A stretch of DNA of 64,000 bases, taken from assembly GCF_964063345.1 (NCBI RefSeq), contig NZ_OZ061318.1, positions 5,084,001 to 5,148,000 on the forward strand. The letters are read 5' to 3'. Of this stretch, positions 17,515 through 27,579 are shown piece after piece (the stretch's first letter is position 1; each line of letters starts with the position of its first letter). This DNA comes from Pseudomonas lini. Its GTDB lineage: Bacteria > Pseudomonadota > Gammaproteobacteria > Pseudomonadales > Pseudomonadaceae. Made by a program: the position numbers and the translations under genes. Below the pieces are notes generated by a model, which was given only the letters and a program-made list of their open reading frames with translations, ran no database searches and was not told where the DNA came from.

Positions 17515-18930
17515 TTAGATTAATGTCTCAATGCGCAACGAATTGGTCGACCCCGGCTGCCCGAACGGCACGCCCGCTGTGATCAACAACGTATCGCCGC
17601 GTTGAGCCATGCCCTGTGCCTGCGCAATCTCCAGCGCCGTCGAGCACACTTCATCCACCTGACGCAGCCGATCATTGACCACCGAGTGCACGCCCCACGC
17701 CACCGTCAAACGCCGCGCGGTTTGCAAGTTCGGCGTCAGGTTGAGGATCGGCACCGTCGGCCGTTCCCGCGCCGCACGCAGACTCGACGTACCAGACTCG
17801 CTGTAGTTCACCAGCACCGCCACCGGCAGCACGTTGCTGATGCGGCGGATCGCGCAGCTGATCGCGTCCGACACCGTGGCCTCGGCTTTCGGGCGGCTCA
17901 CGTCCAGTTGGGCCTGATAGTCCGGGCCGTTTTCCACCTGACGGATGATCTTGCTCATCATCTGCACGGCTTCCAGCGGGTACTCGCCGGATGCGGTTTC
18001 CGCCGACAGCATCACCGCGTCCGCACCTTCGGCCACTGCGTTGGCGACGTCAGTGACTTCGGCGCGGGTCGGGGCGGGGGAGAAACGCATCGACTCCAGC
18101 ATCTGCGTCGCCACTACTACCGGTTTGCCGAGCTCACGGCAGGTACTGATGATGTTTTTCTGAATCTGCGGCACGCTTTCGGCCGGGACTTCCACGCCCA
18201 AGTCGCCGCGAGCGACCATGATCGCATCGCTCATTTCGGCGATTTCCCGCAGTTGCGTCACGGCCGATGGCTTCTCGATCTTCGCCATCAAATACGCCTT
18301 GTCGCCGATCAGTGCGCGAGCTTCGCGAATGTCTTCCGGGCGCTGCACGAACGACAGCGCAACCCAATCCACCCCCAGCTCCAGACCGAAGCTCAAATCG
18401 CGACGATCCTTGGCGGTCAACGGGCTCAGATCCAGCACCGCTTGCGGCACGTTGACGCCTTTGCGATCCGACAGCTCGCCGCCATTGAGCACCGTGGTGT
18501 CGATGGCGTCGGCATACTTGGTCACCACCCGCAGGCGCAGCTTGCCGTCGTCCAGCAGCAGGTCCATGCCTGGCTCCAGCGCTGCGATGATTTCCGGGTG
18601 AGGCAGGTTGACCCGGCGCTCGTCGCCCGGCGTCGGGTCCAGGTCCAGACGCAAGGCCTGACCGCGATGCAGCTGCACTTTGCCTTGGGCGAATTTGCCG
18701 ACCCGCAATTTGGGGCCTTGCAGGTCCATCAGAATCCCCAGCGGGTAATTCAGCTGGCGCTCGACTTCACGAATCCACTGATAGCGCTGGGCGTGGTCGG
18801 CATGATCGCCGTGGCTGAAGTTCAGGCGAAAGATATTGACCCCGGCCTGCACCAGCTCACGGATGTCGTCGATTCCGTTGGTGGCCGGGCCAAGGGTGGC
18901 GAGGATTTTGACCTTCTTATCAGGCGTCAT
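17515..18930 (-). CDS. pyk: Pyruvate kinase
   Basis: A 471-aa enzyme, full length, converting phosphoenolpyruvate and ADP to pyruvate and ATP. Visible signatures are KVKILATLGPAT at the N-terminus, the active-site lysine segment MAKIEKPSAV, MVARGDLGVEVP, and PTRAEVTDVANAVAEGADAV with MLSAETASGEYP. The end of the upstream ttuD gene overlaps its start by 11 bp, so it is the last gene of the glyoxylate pathway and feeds 2-phosphoglycerate-derived carbon to pyruvate. P. aeruginosa has pykF at the same place. Confidence 0.96.
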   Translation of the reverse strand: MTPDKKVKILATLGPATNGIDDIRELVQAGVNIFRLNFSHGDHADHAQRYQWIREVERQLNYPLGILMDLQGPKLRVGKFAQGKVQLHRGQALRLDLDPTPGDERRVNLPHPEIIAALEPGMDLLLDDGKLRLRVVTKYADAIDTTVLNGGELSDRKGVNVPQAVLDLSPLTAKDRRDLSFGLELGVDWVALSFVQRPEDIREARALIGDKAYLMAKIEKPSAVTQLREIAEMSDAIMVARGDLGVEVPAESVPQIQKNIISTCRELGKPVVVATQMLESMRFSPAPTRAEVTDVANAVAEGADAVMLSAETASGEYPLEAVQMMSKIIRQVENGPDYQAQLDVSRPKAEATVSDAISCAIRRISNVLPVAVLVNYSESGTSSLRAARERPTVPILNLTPNLQTARRLTVAWGVHSVVNDRLRQVDEVCSTALEIAQAQGMAQRGDTLLITAGVPFGQPGSTNSLRIETLI

Positions 18931-20200
18931 GTTTAGTGCTCTCGAGAATCAGGATGGCGCGGAAGTCGTTGACGTTGGTGCGGGTCGGCTCGGTGACGAT
19001 CAGCGCATCCAGCGCGGCGAAATAGCCGTAGCCATTGTTGTTGTCCAGTTCATCGCTGGCGCTCAGGCCGAGGGCGGCGGCGTGTGCGTAACTGCCCGGG
19101 CTCATGATGGCGCCGGCGTTATCTTCGGAGCCGTCGATGCCGTCGGTGTCACCCGCCAAGGCGTAGACGCCGGGCAGGCCTTTGAGGCTGTCGGTCAGGC
19201 TCAGCAGGAATTCGGCGTTGCGTCCGCCACGGCCATTGCCGCGTACGGTGACGGTGGTTTCGCCGCCGGACAGAATCACGCACGGCGCTGCCAGCGGCTG
19301 GCCGTGCTGGACGATCTGCCGCGCAATGCCGGCGTGGACTTTCGCCACGTCCCGGGATTCGCCTTCCAGGTCGCCGAGAATCAATGGGCTGAAACCAGCC
19401 TGACGGGCTTTCACCGCTGCCGCTTCCAGCGATTGCTGTGGGCGGGCGATCAACTGGAAATGACTGCGGGCCAGGCTCGGATCGCCAGGTTTGACCGTTT
19501 CCGATTCCGGATTTTGCAGCCAGGTGCGCACCGAAGCCGGGACTTCAATGCCATAACGCTTGAGGATCGCCAGCGCTTCGGCCGAGGTGCTCGGGTCGGC
19601 CACAGTGGGGCCGGAGGCGATGACCGTGGCAAGGTCGCCCGGTACATCGGAAATCGCATAGGTATAAACCGTGGCCGGCCAGCAGGCTTTGCCCAGACGA
19701 CCGCCCTTGATTGCCGAGAGGTGCTTGCGCACGCAATTCATCTCGCCGATGGTCGCGCCGGATTTGAGCAGGGCTTTGTTGATCGACTGTTTGTCGGCGA
19801 GGGTGATGCCGGCGGCGGGTAATGCCAACAATGCCGATCCACCGCCCGAGAGCAGGAAGATCACGCGGTCGTCTTCGCTCAAGTCGCTGACCAGTTCCAG
19901 CACCCGTTTCGCCACGGCCAGACCAGCCGCATCCGGCACCGGGTGCGCGGCTTCGACCACTTCGATTTTTTCGCACGGGGCGCCGTGGCCGTAGCGAGTC
20001 ACCACCAGGCCGGACACTTCACCCTGCCAGCAGCGCTCGACCACCTGGGCCATGGCCGCTGCGGCTTTACCGGCGCCGATGACGATCACCCGACCGCTGC
20101 GATCTTTGGGCAAATGGGCTTCGAGGACGTGCTGCGGATGGGCCGCGTCGATGGCTGTGGCAAACAGCTCGCGCAGCAGTTGTTGCGGATCGACCGACAT
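18920..20200 (-). CDS. ttuD: Glycerate 2-kinase / hydroxypyruvate reductase (MOFRL family)
   Basis: A 426-aa protein of the TtuD/GckA family with an N-terminal glycerate kinase domain (VIGAGKAAAAMAQVVERCW, FLLSGGGSALLALPA) and a C-terminal MOFRL domain (ILSGGETTVTVRGNGRGGRN). The family is often named hydroxypyruvate reductase, but most studied members phosphorylate glycerate at C2. That fits its place between tartronate-semialdehyde reductase and pyruvate kinase. Its stop lies inside the start of pyk. Confidence 0.93.
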   Translation of the reverse strand: MSVDPQQLLRELFATAIDAAHPQHVLEAHLPKDRSGRVIVIGAGKAAAAMAQVVERCWQGEVSGLVVTRYGHGAPCEKIEVVEAAHPVPDAAGLAVAKRVLELVSDLSEDDRVIFLLSGGGSALLALPAAGITLADKQSINKALLKSGATIGEMNCVRKHLSAIKGGRLGKACWPATVYTYAISDVPGDLATVIASGPTVADPSTSAEALAILKRYGIEVPASVRTWLQNPESETVKPGDPSLARSHFQLIARPQQSLEAAAVKARQAGFSPLILGDLEGESRDVAKVHAGIARQIVQHGQPLAAPCVILSGGETTVTVRGNGRGGRNAEFLLSLTDSLKGLPGVYALAGDTDGIDGSEDNAGAIMSPGSYAHAAALGLSASDELDNNNGYGYFAALDALIVTEPTRTNVNDFRAILILESTKHDA

Positions 20201-20260
20201 GGCGGGCTCCCGGGATTCTTGTTATTGGGATAAAGCGAAAGCAGGTGTTGCAACGCGGTC

Positions 20261-20350
20261 CTGTGGGAGCTGGCTTGCCTGCGATTCAGGCGACGCGGTC
20301 TTTCAGGTAGACCGAGTTGATGCCATCGCAGGCAAGCCAGCTCCCACAGG
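20261..20350. repeat. Inverted REP pair (variant with AGCTGGCTTGCCTGCGAT)
   Basis: TGTGGGAGCTGGCTTGCCTGCGAT at the left faces its reverse complement at the right, around a 45-bp spacer. It lies between the ttuD start and the glxR end. The core differs from the common REP type by two positions changed in both halves, showing paired change that keeps the stem. Confidence 0.8.
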
Positions 20351-20374
20351 AACCGAGCCAGCTTCAGATCGGTG

Positions 20375-21265
20375 TTACTTATCGCGAATCGAGAAATTCG
20401 CCATGTGTTCCAGGCCTTTGATCAGCGCCGAGTGGTCCCAGTTGCTGCCGCCGATGGCCGCGCAGGTGCTGAACACTTGCTGGGTATTGGCGGTGTTCGG
20501 CAGGTTGATGCCCAGTTCGCGAGCGCCGGCCAGGGCCAGGTTCAGGTCCTTCTGGTGCAGGCTGATACGGAAGCCCGGGTCGAAGGTGCCCTTAATCATG
20601 CGTTCGCCGTGAACTTCAAGGATCTTCGATGACGCGAAACCGCCCATCAGTGCTTCACGCACCTTGGCCGGATCGGCACCGTTTTTCGAGGCGAACAACA
20701 GCGCTTCGGCCACGGCCTGGATGTTCAGGGCGACGATGATCTGGTTCGCCACTTTCGCGGTTTGACCGTCGCCGTTGCCACCGACCAGGGTGATGTTCTT
20801 GCCCATGGCCTGGAACAGCGGCAGGGCGCGTTCGAACGCATCGGCATCGCCACCGACCATGATGCTCAAGGTCGCAGCCTTGGCGCCGACTTCACCGCCG
20901 GACACTGGTGCGTCGAGGTATTGAGCGCCTTTTTCATTGATCTTGGCAGCGAAGGTTTTAGTGGCGGTCGGCGAGATCGAGCTCATGTCGATCACGACTT
21001 TGCCCTTGCTCACGCCCGCCGCAACGCCGTCGGCGCGGAACAGTACGTCATCGACCTGCGGGGTATCCGGAACCATGACGATGATGAATTCGGCTTCCTG
21101 GGCCACTTCTTTCGGGTTCGCCAGCGCGACGGCGCCAGCGGCGACCAGATCGGCAGGGGCAGGGTCGTGGTGCGCCGACAGGAACAGGCTGTGACCGGCT
21201 TTCTGCAGGTTCAACGCCATTGGGTGGCCCATGATGCCGGTGCCGATAAATCCGATTTTAGCCAT
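20375..21265 (-). CDS. glxR: 2-hydroxy-3-oxopropionate (tartronate semialdehyde) reductase
   Basis: A 296-aa beta-hydroxyacid dehydrogenase. The NAD(P)-binding loop is at the start (AKIGFIGTGIMGHPMALNL), the substrate motif is DAPVSGGEVGAKAATLSIMVGG, and the catalytic lysine region is GDGQTAKVANQIIV. It reduces tartronate semialdehyde, the Gcl product, to D-glycerate. The start at 21265 follows AGAGGA at a good distance; the open frame upstream covers only repeat DNA. Confidence 0.95.
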   Translation of the reverse strand: MAKIGFIGTGIMGHPMALNLQKAGHSLFLSAHHDPAPADLVAAGAVALANPKEVAQEAEFIIVMVPDTPQVDDVLFRADGVAAGVSKGKVVIDMSSISPTATKTFAAKINEKGAQYLDAPVSGGEVGAKAATLSIMVGGDADAFERALPLFQAMGKNITLVGGNGDGQTAKVANQIIVALNIQAVAEALLFASKNGADPAKVREALMGGFASSKILEVHGERMIKGTFDPGFRISLHQKDLNLALAGARELGINLPNTANTQQVFSTCAAIGGSNWDHSALIKGLEHMANFSIRDK

Positions 21266-21327
21266 GAGAAAATCCTCTTGTTTTTGTGTAGCCAAATAAT
21301 GTGCGCGTGCCTGAGGGAGACACATCC

Positions 21328-21459
21328 TGTGGCGAGGGAGCTTGTTCCCGCTGGGTTGCGAAGCGACCCCAAAACAGCCACTGCGGTGTGTCAGGTAGAA
21401 CTTGCTTGCAGGTTTTACGACTGCTTCGCAGCCGAGCGGGAGCAAGCTCCCTCGCCACA
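21328..21459. repeat. Inverted repeat, GTGGCGAGGGAGCTTG family
   Basis: TGTGGCGAGGGAGCTTGTTC at the left faces GAGCAAGCTCCCTCGCCACA at the right around about 90 bp. The interior contains further paired pieces (GGTTGCGAAGCGA and CTGCTTCGCAGCC). A sister copy lies at 22306-22400 on the other side of hyi. This family differs from the GGGCAAGCCCG REP family. Confidence 0.8.
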
Positions 21460-21476
21460 AGGGTTCTGTTTCAACT

Positions 21477-22259
21477 TCAAATCGCGTTATGGGTTTTCAA
21501 CCAGCCCAGACCCGCTTCGGTGGTGGTCAGCGGCTTGTATTCGCAGCCAACCCAACCCTGATAACCGATGCGGTCCAGGTGTTCGAACAGGAAGCGGTAA
21601 TTGATTTCACCGGTGCCCGGTTCGTTGCGCCCTGGGTTGTCGGCCAACTGGATGTGGTTGATCTCGGCCAGGTGCGCAGCCATGGTCCGGGCCAGGTCGC
21701 CCTCCATGATTTGCATGTGATAAATGTCATATTGCAGGAACAGGTTGGCGCTGCCGACCTGCTCGCGAATCGACAGGGCTTGCGCCGTGTTGTTCAGGTA
21801 GAAGCCCGGGATGTCACGAGTGTTGATCGCTTCCATCACCAGTTTGATGCCCGCCGCTTGCAGCTTGTCGGCCGCGTACTTGAGGTTGGCGACAAAGGTC
21901 TTTTCCACGGTGGCATCGTCGACGCCTTGTGGACGAATACCGGCCAGGCAGTTGATCTGGGTATTGCCCAGCACGTTGGCGTAAGCGATGGCCAGATCGA
22001 CACCGGCGCGGAATTCTTCGACCCGATCCGGCAAGCACGCAATACCACGCTCGCCCTTGGCCCAGTCACCGGCCGGCAGGTTGAACAGCACCTGAGTCAA
22101 TCCATTGGCATCGAGCCTGGCTTTGATTTCGGCGGAGCTGAAATCGTAGGGGAACAGGTATTCGACACCACTGAAGCCAGCCTTGGCGGCAGCATCGAAA
22201 CGGGCAAGAAAATCCTGCTCGGTGAACAGCATGGACAGGTTGGCTGCGAAACGCGGCAT
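21477..22259 (-). CDS. hyi: Hydroxypyruvate isomerase
   Basis: A 260-aa TIM-barrel isomerase (AP-endonuclease 2-like). It has the family start MPRFAANLSMLFTEQDFLAR and metal-ligand regions such as LVMEAINTRDIPGFYLN, LQYDIYHMQIMEGDL and NHIQLADNPGRNEPGTGEIN. It interconverts hydroxypyruvate and tartronate semialdehyde in the gcl pathway. The start at 22259 is set by the family N-terminus; the longer frame would read through the repeat at 22306-22400. Confidence 0.95.
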   Translation of the reverse strand: MPRFAANLSMLFTEQDFLARFDAAAKAGFSGVEYLFPYDFSSAEIKARLDANGLTQVLFNLPAGDWAKGERGIACLPDRVEEFRAGVDLAIAYANVLGNTQINCLAGIRPQGVDDATVEKTFVANLKYAADKLQAAGIKLVMEAINTRDIPGFYLNNTAQALSIREQVGSANLFLQYDIYHMQIMEGDLARTMAAHLAEINHIQLADNPGRNEPGTGEINYRFLFEHLDRIGYQGWVGCEYKPLTTTEAGLGWLKTHNAI

Positions 22260-22305
22260 GGTGGTCTCCCGTATATGTGTGAGGTCCCTTGTGGGAGCGA
22301 GCCTG

Positions 22306-22400
22306 TGTGGCGAGGGAGCTTGCTCCCGCTCGGCTGCGAAGCAGTCGCAAAGCTTTTGGGGCCGCTTCGCGACCCGGCGGGAGCAAGCTCCCTCGCCACA
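22306..22400. repeat. Inverted repeat, GTGGCGAGGGAGCTTG family (second copy)
   Basis: TGTGGCGAGGGAGCTTGCTC faces GAGCAAGCTCCCTCGCCACA around a 55-bp interior. The interior carries CGGCTGCGAAGCAGTCGC and a second GCTTCGCGACC piece. It lies between hyi and gcl. Confidence 0.8.
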
Positions 22401-22430
22401 CCTCGCTTCCACAGTGGGAGCGATCGGCAG

Positions 22431-24206
<1,776 letters not shown>

Positions 24207-24232
24207 GGTTTTGTGCCTCTTACGTTTTGTAA

Positions 24233-24242
24233 TTGTATACAA
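24233..24242. promoter_or_regulatory. Palindrome TTGTATACAA, gcl-proximal copy
   Basis: A perfect 10-bp palindrome, identical to the one at 24371-24380, in the divergent gap between gcl and the GlcG-like gene. It fits the TNGT-N(0-3)-ACNA pattern bound by many GntR/FadR-type regulators. The regulator is not known. Confidence 0.5.
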
Positions 24243-24370
24243 GTGGCTTTGCGCAGAGTGTATTCACGGCGGACGGCGCAGGTCAATCCATTTTCTCAAG
24301 CAGCTGTTTCATTCGTCGGAAGCCCGAAGGACTGTGGCTTTTCGTCGCATGTGGCGCTTTTCGAGAATTA

Positions 24371-24380
24371 TTGTATACAA
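24371..24380. promoter_or_regulatory. Palindrome TTGTATACAA, glcG-proximal copy
   Basis: The second identical copy, 138 bp from the first and 93 bp before the GlcG-like start, followed by an A-rich stretch. The pair could serve both divergent promoters or support looping. Confidence 0.5.
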
Positions 24381-24449
24381 AAAAATAATTCATTGTGTTC
24401 TATTTGTTGCATCGGATTGCGCGACAGAAAGCAATCCAACGGCTTTCCC

Positions 24450-24457
24450 AATAACAA
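24450..24457 (+). promoter_or_regulatory. Candidate Crc/Hfq (CA) motif upstream of the GlcG-like gene
   Basis: AATAACAA fits AANAANAA, the A-rich motif through which Hfq/Crc block translation in pseudomonads. It lies just before the AGGA ribosome site of the gene at 24473. Confidence 0.4.
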
Positions 24458-24472
24458 AATGAGGACGGCACC

Positions 24473-24913
24473 ATGAGCGCTTTAACCTTGAACGTCGCAG
24501 TCAACCTGGCCAATCAGGCCATCTCCGCAGGTCGTGCAATCTCTGCCGCGCCCTTGACCGTTGCCGTACTGGACGCCGGCGGGCACTTGATAACGCTGCA
24601 ACGCGAAGACGGCGCCAGCCTGCTGCGCCCGCAGATCGCCATCGGCAAAGCCTGGGGCGCGATCGCCCTGGGCAAAGGCTCACGCCTGCTGGCCCAGGAC
24701 GCCCAACAACGCCCGGCCTTCTTCGCCGCGCTGAATAGCCTGGGGCAGGGCAGCGTCGTCCCGGTACCGGGCGGCGTGTTGATTCGGGATCAGGATGGAA
24801 GTGTGTTGGGGGCGGTGGGCATCAGCGGTGATTTGTCTGATGTCGATGAGCAGTGCGCGATCAGGGCGGTTGAGGCGCAGGGGTTGAGGGCGGATGCGGG
24901 GGTCGTTGGTTGA
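24473..24913 (+). CDS. GlcG/HbpS (DUF336) family protein
   Basis: A 146-aa protein of the GlcG/HbpS (old DUF336) family, with VAVLDAGGHLITLQREDGAS and VPGGVLIRDQDGSVLGAVGISGDLSDVDEQCA. Members bind heme or small ligands; GlcG proteins lie beside glycolate/glyoxylate genes but their job is not settled. The ATG follows TGAGGACGGCACC. Divergent placement from gcl with a shared gap carrying two palindromes suggests joint regulation. Confidence 0.88.
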   Translation: MSALTLNVAVNLANQAISAGRAISAAPLTVAVLDAGGHLITLQREDGASLLRPQIAIGKAWGAIALGKGSRLLAQDAQQRPAFFAALNSLGQGSVVPVPGGVLIRDQDGSVLGAVGISGDLSDVDEQCAIRAVEAQGLRADAGVVG

Positions 24914-24935
24914 TCTTCAGCGTCTGATCGAATGT

Positions 24936-25070
24936 CATCGCGGGCAAGCCCGCTCCCACAGGTTCGGTGGTGGACACAAAATGCGTGAAACAACCCCGAT
25001 CCTTGTAGGTGGACACAAAATCTGTGAACACCCTTGATCCTTGTGGGAGCGGGCTTGCCCGCGATGGCGG
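24936..25070. repeat. REP pair upstream of the RAYT gene, with a 39-bp internal tandem repeat
   Basis: CATCGCGGGCAAGCCCGCTC near 24936 faces GAGCGGGCTTGCCCGCGATG near 25046-25065. Between them a unit of about 39 bp starting GGTGGACACAAAAT occurs twice in tandem (from 24969 and from 25008), with small differences. Confidence 0.85.
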
Positions 25071-25161
25071 CCTCATGGACACATCCAGATAACGGATTGT
25101 CAAGGTCTATGGGCTGCTCAGGTCTAGTCTTCTGATGAATCCATCATGAAGGGGCAACGGA

Positions 25162-25620
25162 TTGCCTGATCTTCCTGCTTCACATCGCCTGCGAACGGGG
25201 CGCTATGCCGAACCCAATCGAATCTACTTACTGACTACCAATACACTTGATCGCGAGCCGGTTTTTGCGGATTTCGCATTGGGCAGATTGGTTGTTCATC
25301 AATTTCGCCAAGCGCAAGACACAGGATTAGTGAACTCACTGGCGTGGGTCGTCATGCCTGATCACTTTCATTGGCTTGTCGAGTTGGAGAACTGTTCGCT
25401 CAGTAATCTGATGCGTCAAACCAAGTCACTGATTACGCGGAAGGTGAATCTTTCCAGTAACAGGAATGGACCACTTTGGCAGCAGGGCTATCACGACCGG
25501 GCATTGAGGCGAGAAGAAGACTTGGTGAAGATGGCACGGTATGTAGTGGCCAATCCATTGCGGGCAGGTCTTGTAGAGCGGCTTGGCGACTATCCGTTGT
25601 GGGATGCTATCTGGTTTTAA
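25162..25620 (+). CDS. REP-associated tyrosine transposase (RAYT)
   Basis: A 152-aa single-strand transposase-like protein of the Y1 HUH/IS200 type. The HUH motif is HFHWLVEL (VVMPDHFHWL), the downstream helix is LMRQTKSLITRKVN, and the conserved block is GPLWQQGYHDRALRREEDL. The catalytic tyrosine is expected in YHDR or in the following ARYVVANPLRAGLV helix. The start is TTG, giving MPDLPASHRLRTGRY; an AAGGGGC site lies upstream. It looks intact and is framed by REP pairs. Confidence 0.92.
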   Translation: MPDLPASHRLRTGRYAEPNRIYLLTTNTLDREPVFADFALGRLVVHQFRQAQDTGLVNSLAWVVMPDHFHWLVELENCSLSNLMRQTKSLITRKVNLSSNRNGPLWQQGYHDRALRREEDLVKMARYVVANPLRAGLVERLGDYPLWDAIWF

Positions 25621-25640
25621 GACTTCATATCGAGTCGCCT

Positions 25641-25733
25641 TCATCGCGGGCAAGCCCGCTCCCACAAGGATTGAGGGTGTTCACATCTTTTGTGTACACC
25701 ACCGAACCTGTGGGAGCGCGCTTGCCCGCGATT
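25641..25733. repeat. REP pair downstream of the RAYT gene
   Basis: TCATCGCGGGCAAGCCCGCT at the left faces GCGCGCTTGCCCGCGAT at the right around a spacer that includes TTTTGTGTACACCACCGAACC. The right copy carries one mismatch (GCGC for GCGG). Confidence 0.85.
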
Positions 25734-25750
25734 GGGGTTCACTCGGTCTA

Positions 25751-26356
25751 TCAGTCCAGCTCACACCCCTTAAGCACCAACCGGATAATCGTCTGCGCCG
25801 CCGCCTCATAGTCGGCCTCATCCAGCTTGGCTTTGCCGGTAACCGCAGAGATTTGCCAGTCGAAGTCGGCGTAGGTCTGGGTCGCGGCCCAGATGCTGAA
25901 CATCAGGTGGTTGGGGTCGATCGGGGCGATCTGGCCACGGTCGATCCAGGTCTGGATGCAGTCGATGTTGTGCCTGGCCTGGCCATTGAGCTGCTCGACC
26001 AGGTCGGGGCTCAGGTGCGGGGCGCCGTGCATGATTTCGCTGGCGAACACTTTGGAAGCGAAGGGCAGGTCACGGGAGATGCGGATTTTCGAGCGAATGT
26101 AGCCGCTCAGCACTTCGCTGGGCACGCCGTCGGCGTTGAACGGCGTCGAGGCCTGCAGAATCGGCTCGATAATGCTTTCCAGGACCTCGCGGTAGAGGTT
26201 TTCCTTGGATTTGAAGTAGTAGTAGACGTTAGGCTTGGGTAGTCCGGCCTTGGCCGCGATGTCACTGGTTTTGGTCGCAGCGAAGCCCTTGTCGGCAAAT
26301 TCTTCGCTGGCGGCACGCAGGATCAGTTCTTTGTTGCGCTCGCGGATGGTGCTCAT
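25751..26356 (-). CDS. TetR/AcrR family transcriptional regulator
   Basis: A 201-aa regulator. The N-terminal HTH spans about 5-52 (ELILRAASEEFADKGFAATK, then IAAKAGLPKPNVYYYFKSKE). The C-terminal ligand domain has LPFASKVFASEIMHGAPHLS, typical of the RutR/PydR-like group. The start at 26356 matches the family (MSTIRERNKEL). It lies close to the glyoxylate cluster, as PA1504 does in P. aeruginosa, so it may control that cluster or a pyrimidine/purine breakdown pathway; this is inference. Confidence 0.88.
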   Translation of the reverse strand: MSTIRERNKELILRAASEEFADKGFAATKTSDIAAKAGLPKPNVYYYFKSKENLYREVLESIIEPILQASTPFNADGVPSEVLSGYIRSKIRISRDLPFASKVFASEIMHGAPHLSPDLVEQLNGQARHNIDCIQTWIDRGQIAPIDPNHLMFSIWAATQTYADFDWQISAVTGKAKLDEADYEAAAQTIIRLVLKGCELD

Positions 26357-26490
26357 AAACCAAGGAGTTCCTTGCCTGTTCTGGCGGTTGCGCATGGTAG
26401 CACCGGCCTCGCGCGGCGCTCAAGAATGCCCCGTGTAGCCTCGGGTCGCGCTATGCTGCGCACCATTCATTCAAGAAGGAAACCTGATTC

Positions 26491-27405
26491 ATGGCAGGAA
26501 GCAGTTTGCTGGTGCTGATCGACGACATCGCCACCGTACTGGACGATGTGGCGTTGATGACCAAAATGGCCGCGAAGAAGACCGCCGGCGTGCTTGGCGA
26601 CGATCTGGCGCTCAACGCCCAGCAGGTTTCCGGCGTGCGTGCCGAGCGGGAAATTCCGGTGGTGTGGGCGGTGGCCAAAGGCTCGTTCCTCAACAAACTG
26701 ATCCTGGTGCCGTCGGCCTTGGCCATCAGCGCGTTCATTCCGTGGCTGGTCACGCCGTTGTTGATGGTCGGTGGCGCTTACCTGTGCTTCGAAGGTTTCG
26801 AGAAACTCGCGCACAAATTCCTGCACAGCAAAGCTGAAGATCAGGCCGAACACGCAGAGCTGGTCGAGGCTGTGGCCAACCCGGCGGTCGATCTGGTGGC
26901 GTTCGAGAAGGACAAGATCAAAGGGGCGATCCGTACCGACTTCATTCTCTCGGCGGAAATCATCGCCATCACCCTGGGCACCGTGGCTGCCGCTTCGCTG
27001 ACCCAGCAAGTGATCGTGCTCTCGGGCATCGCTATCGTCATGACCATTGGTGTCTACGGCCTGGTGGCCGGCATCGTCAAACTCGATGACCTCGGTCTGT
27101 GGCTGACCCAGAAGCCTGGGCAAATGGCCAAAAGCATCGGCGGCGGGATTTTGCGTGCAGCGCCGTACATGATGAAAAGCCTGTCGGTGATCGGCACGGC
27201 GGCGATGTTTTTGGTCGGCGGCGGGATTCTGACCCATGGCGTGCCGGTGATTCATCACTGGATCGAGAGTGTCAGCGCGAGTGCTGGTGGGGCCGGGTTT
27301 ATCGTGCCGACGTTACTGAATGCGGTGGCCGGGATTGTGGCGGGTGCGGCGGTGTTGGTTGGGGTGATGGCTGTCAGCAAGGTTTGGAAAACGGTAAGGG
27401 GCTGA
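26491..27405 (+). CDS. DUF808 family inner-membrane protein
   Basis: A 304-aa membrane protein of the DUF808/YedI family. It starts [20 protein letters not shown] and carries [20 protein letters not shown] and [15 protein letters not shown], then about five or six helices. The function of the family is unknown. The start ATG follows AAGGAAACCTGATTC. It is a single gene, divergent from the TetR regulator and closed by a REP pair and a terminator. Confidence 0.9.
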   Translation: MAGSSLLVLIDDIATVLDDVALMTKMAAKKTAGVLGDDLALNAQQVSGVRAEREIPVVWAVAKGSFLNKLILVPSALAISAFIPWLVTPLLMVGGAYLCFEGFEKLAHKFLHSKAEDQAEHAELVEAVANPAVDLVAFEKDKIKGAIRTDFILSAEIIAITLGTVAAASLTQQVIVLSGIAIVMTIGVYGLVAGIVKLDDLGLWLTQKPGQMAKSIGGGILRAAPYMMKSLSVIGTAAMFLVGGGILTHGVPVIHHWIESVSASAGGAGFIVPTLLNAVAGIVAGAAVLVGVMAVSKVWKTVRG

Positions 27406-27408
27406 ACC

Positions 27409-27499
27409 TGTGGGAGCGGGCTTGCTCGCGAAGGCGGTGTCTCAGTCAACATTGATATTGGATGTGATGGCCTCTTCGCGAGCAAGCTCGCTCCCACAG
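27409..27499. repeat. Inverted REP pair (variant with GCTTGCTCGCGA core)
   Basis: TGTGGGAGCGGGCTTGCTCG faces CGAGCAAGCTCGCTCCCACA. The same variant occurs at 51166-51249. It lies between the convergent DUF808 and mlaA genes. Confidence 0.8.
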
Positions 27500-27527
27500 T
27501 AGGTTGGCGGTGTTTGGAAACCGCGCA

Positions 27528-27567
27528 TAAAAAAGGCCATTCGACGCAAATCGAATGGCCTTTTTTG
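27528..27567. terminator. Bidirectional rho-independent terminator
   Basis: Stem AAAAAAGGCCATTCGA / TCGAATGGCCTTTTTT with a CGCAAA loop. It has A and T runs on both sides, so it serves both DUF808 (+) and mlaA (-). Confidence 0.88.
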
Positions 27568-27579
27568 TCGCCGTCGGAA

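Larger units (their letters stand above)
24936..25733 (+). mobile_element. REPIN-RAYT unit
   Basis: A RAYT transposase gene flanked on both sides by inverted REP pairs of the type most common in this window. This is the known arrangement of REPIN-RAYT systems, in which the enzyme is thought to process REP hairpins carried elsewhere in the genome. Confidence 0.8.
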
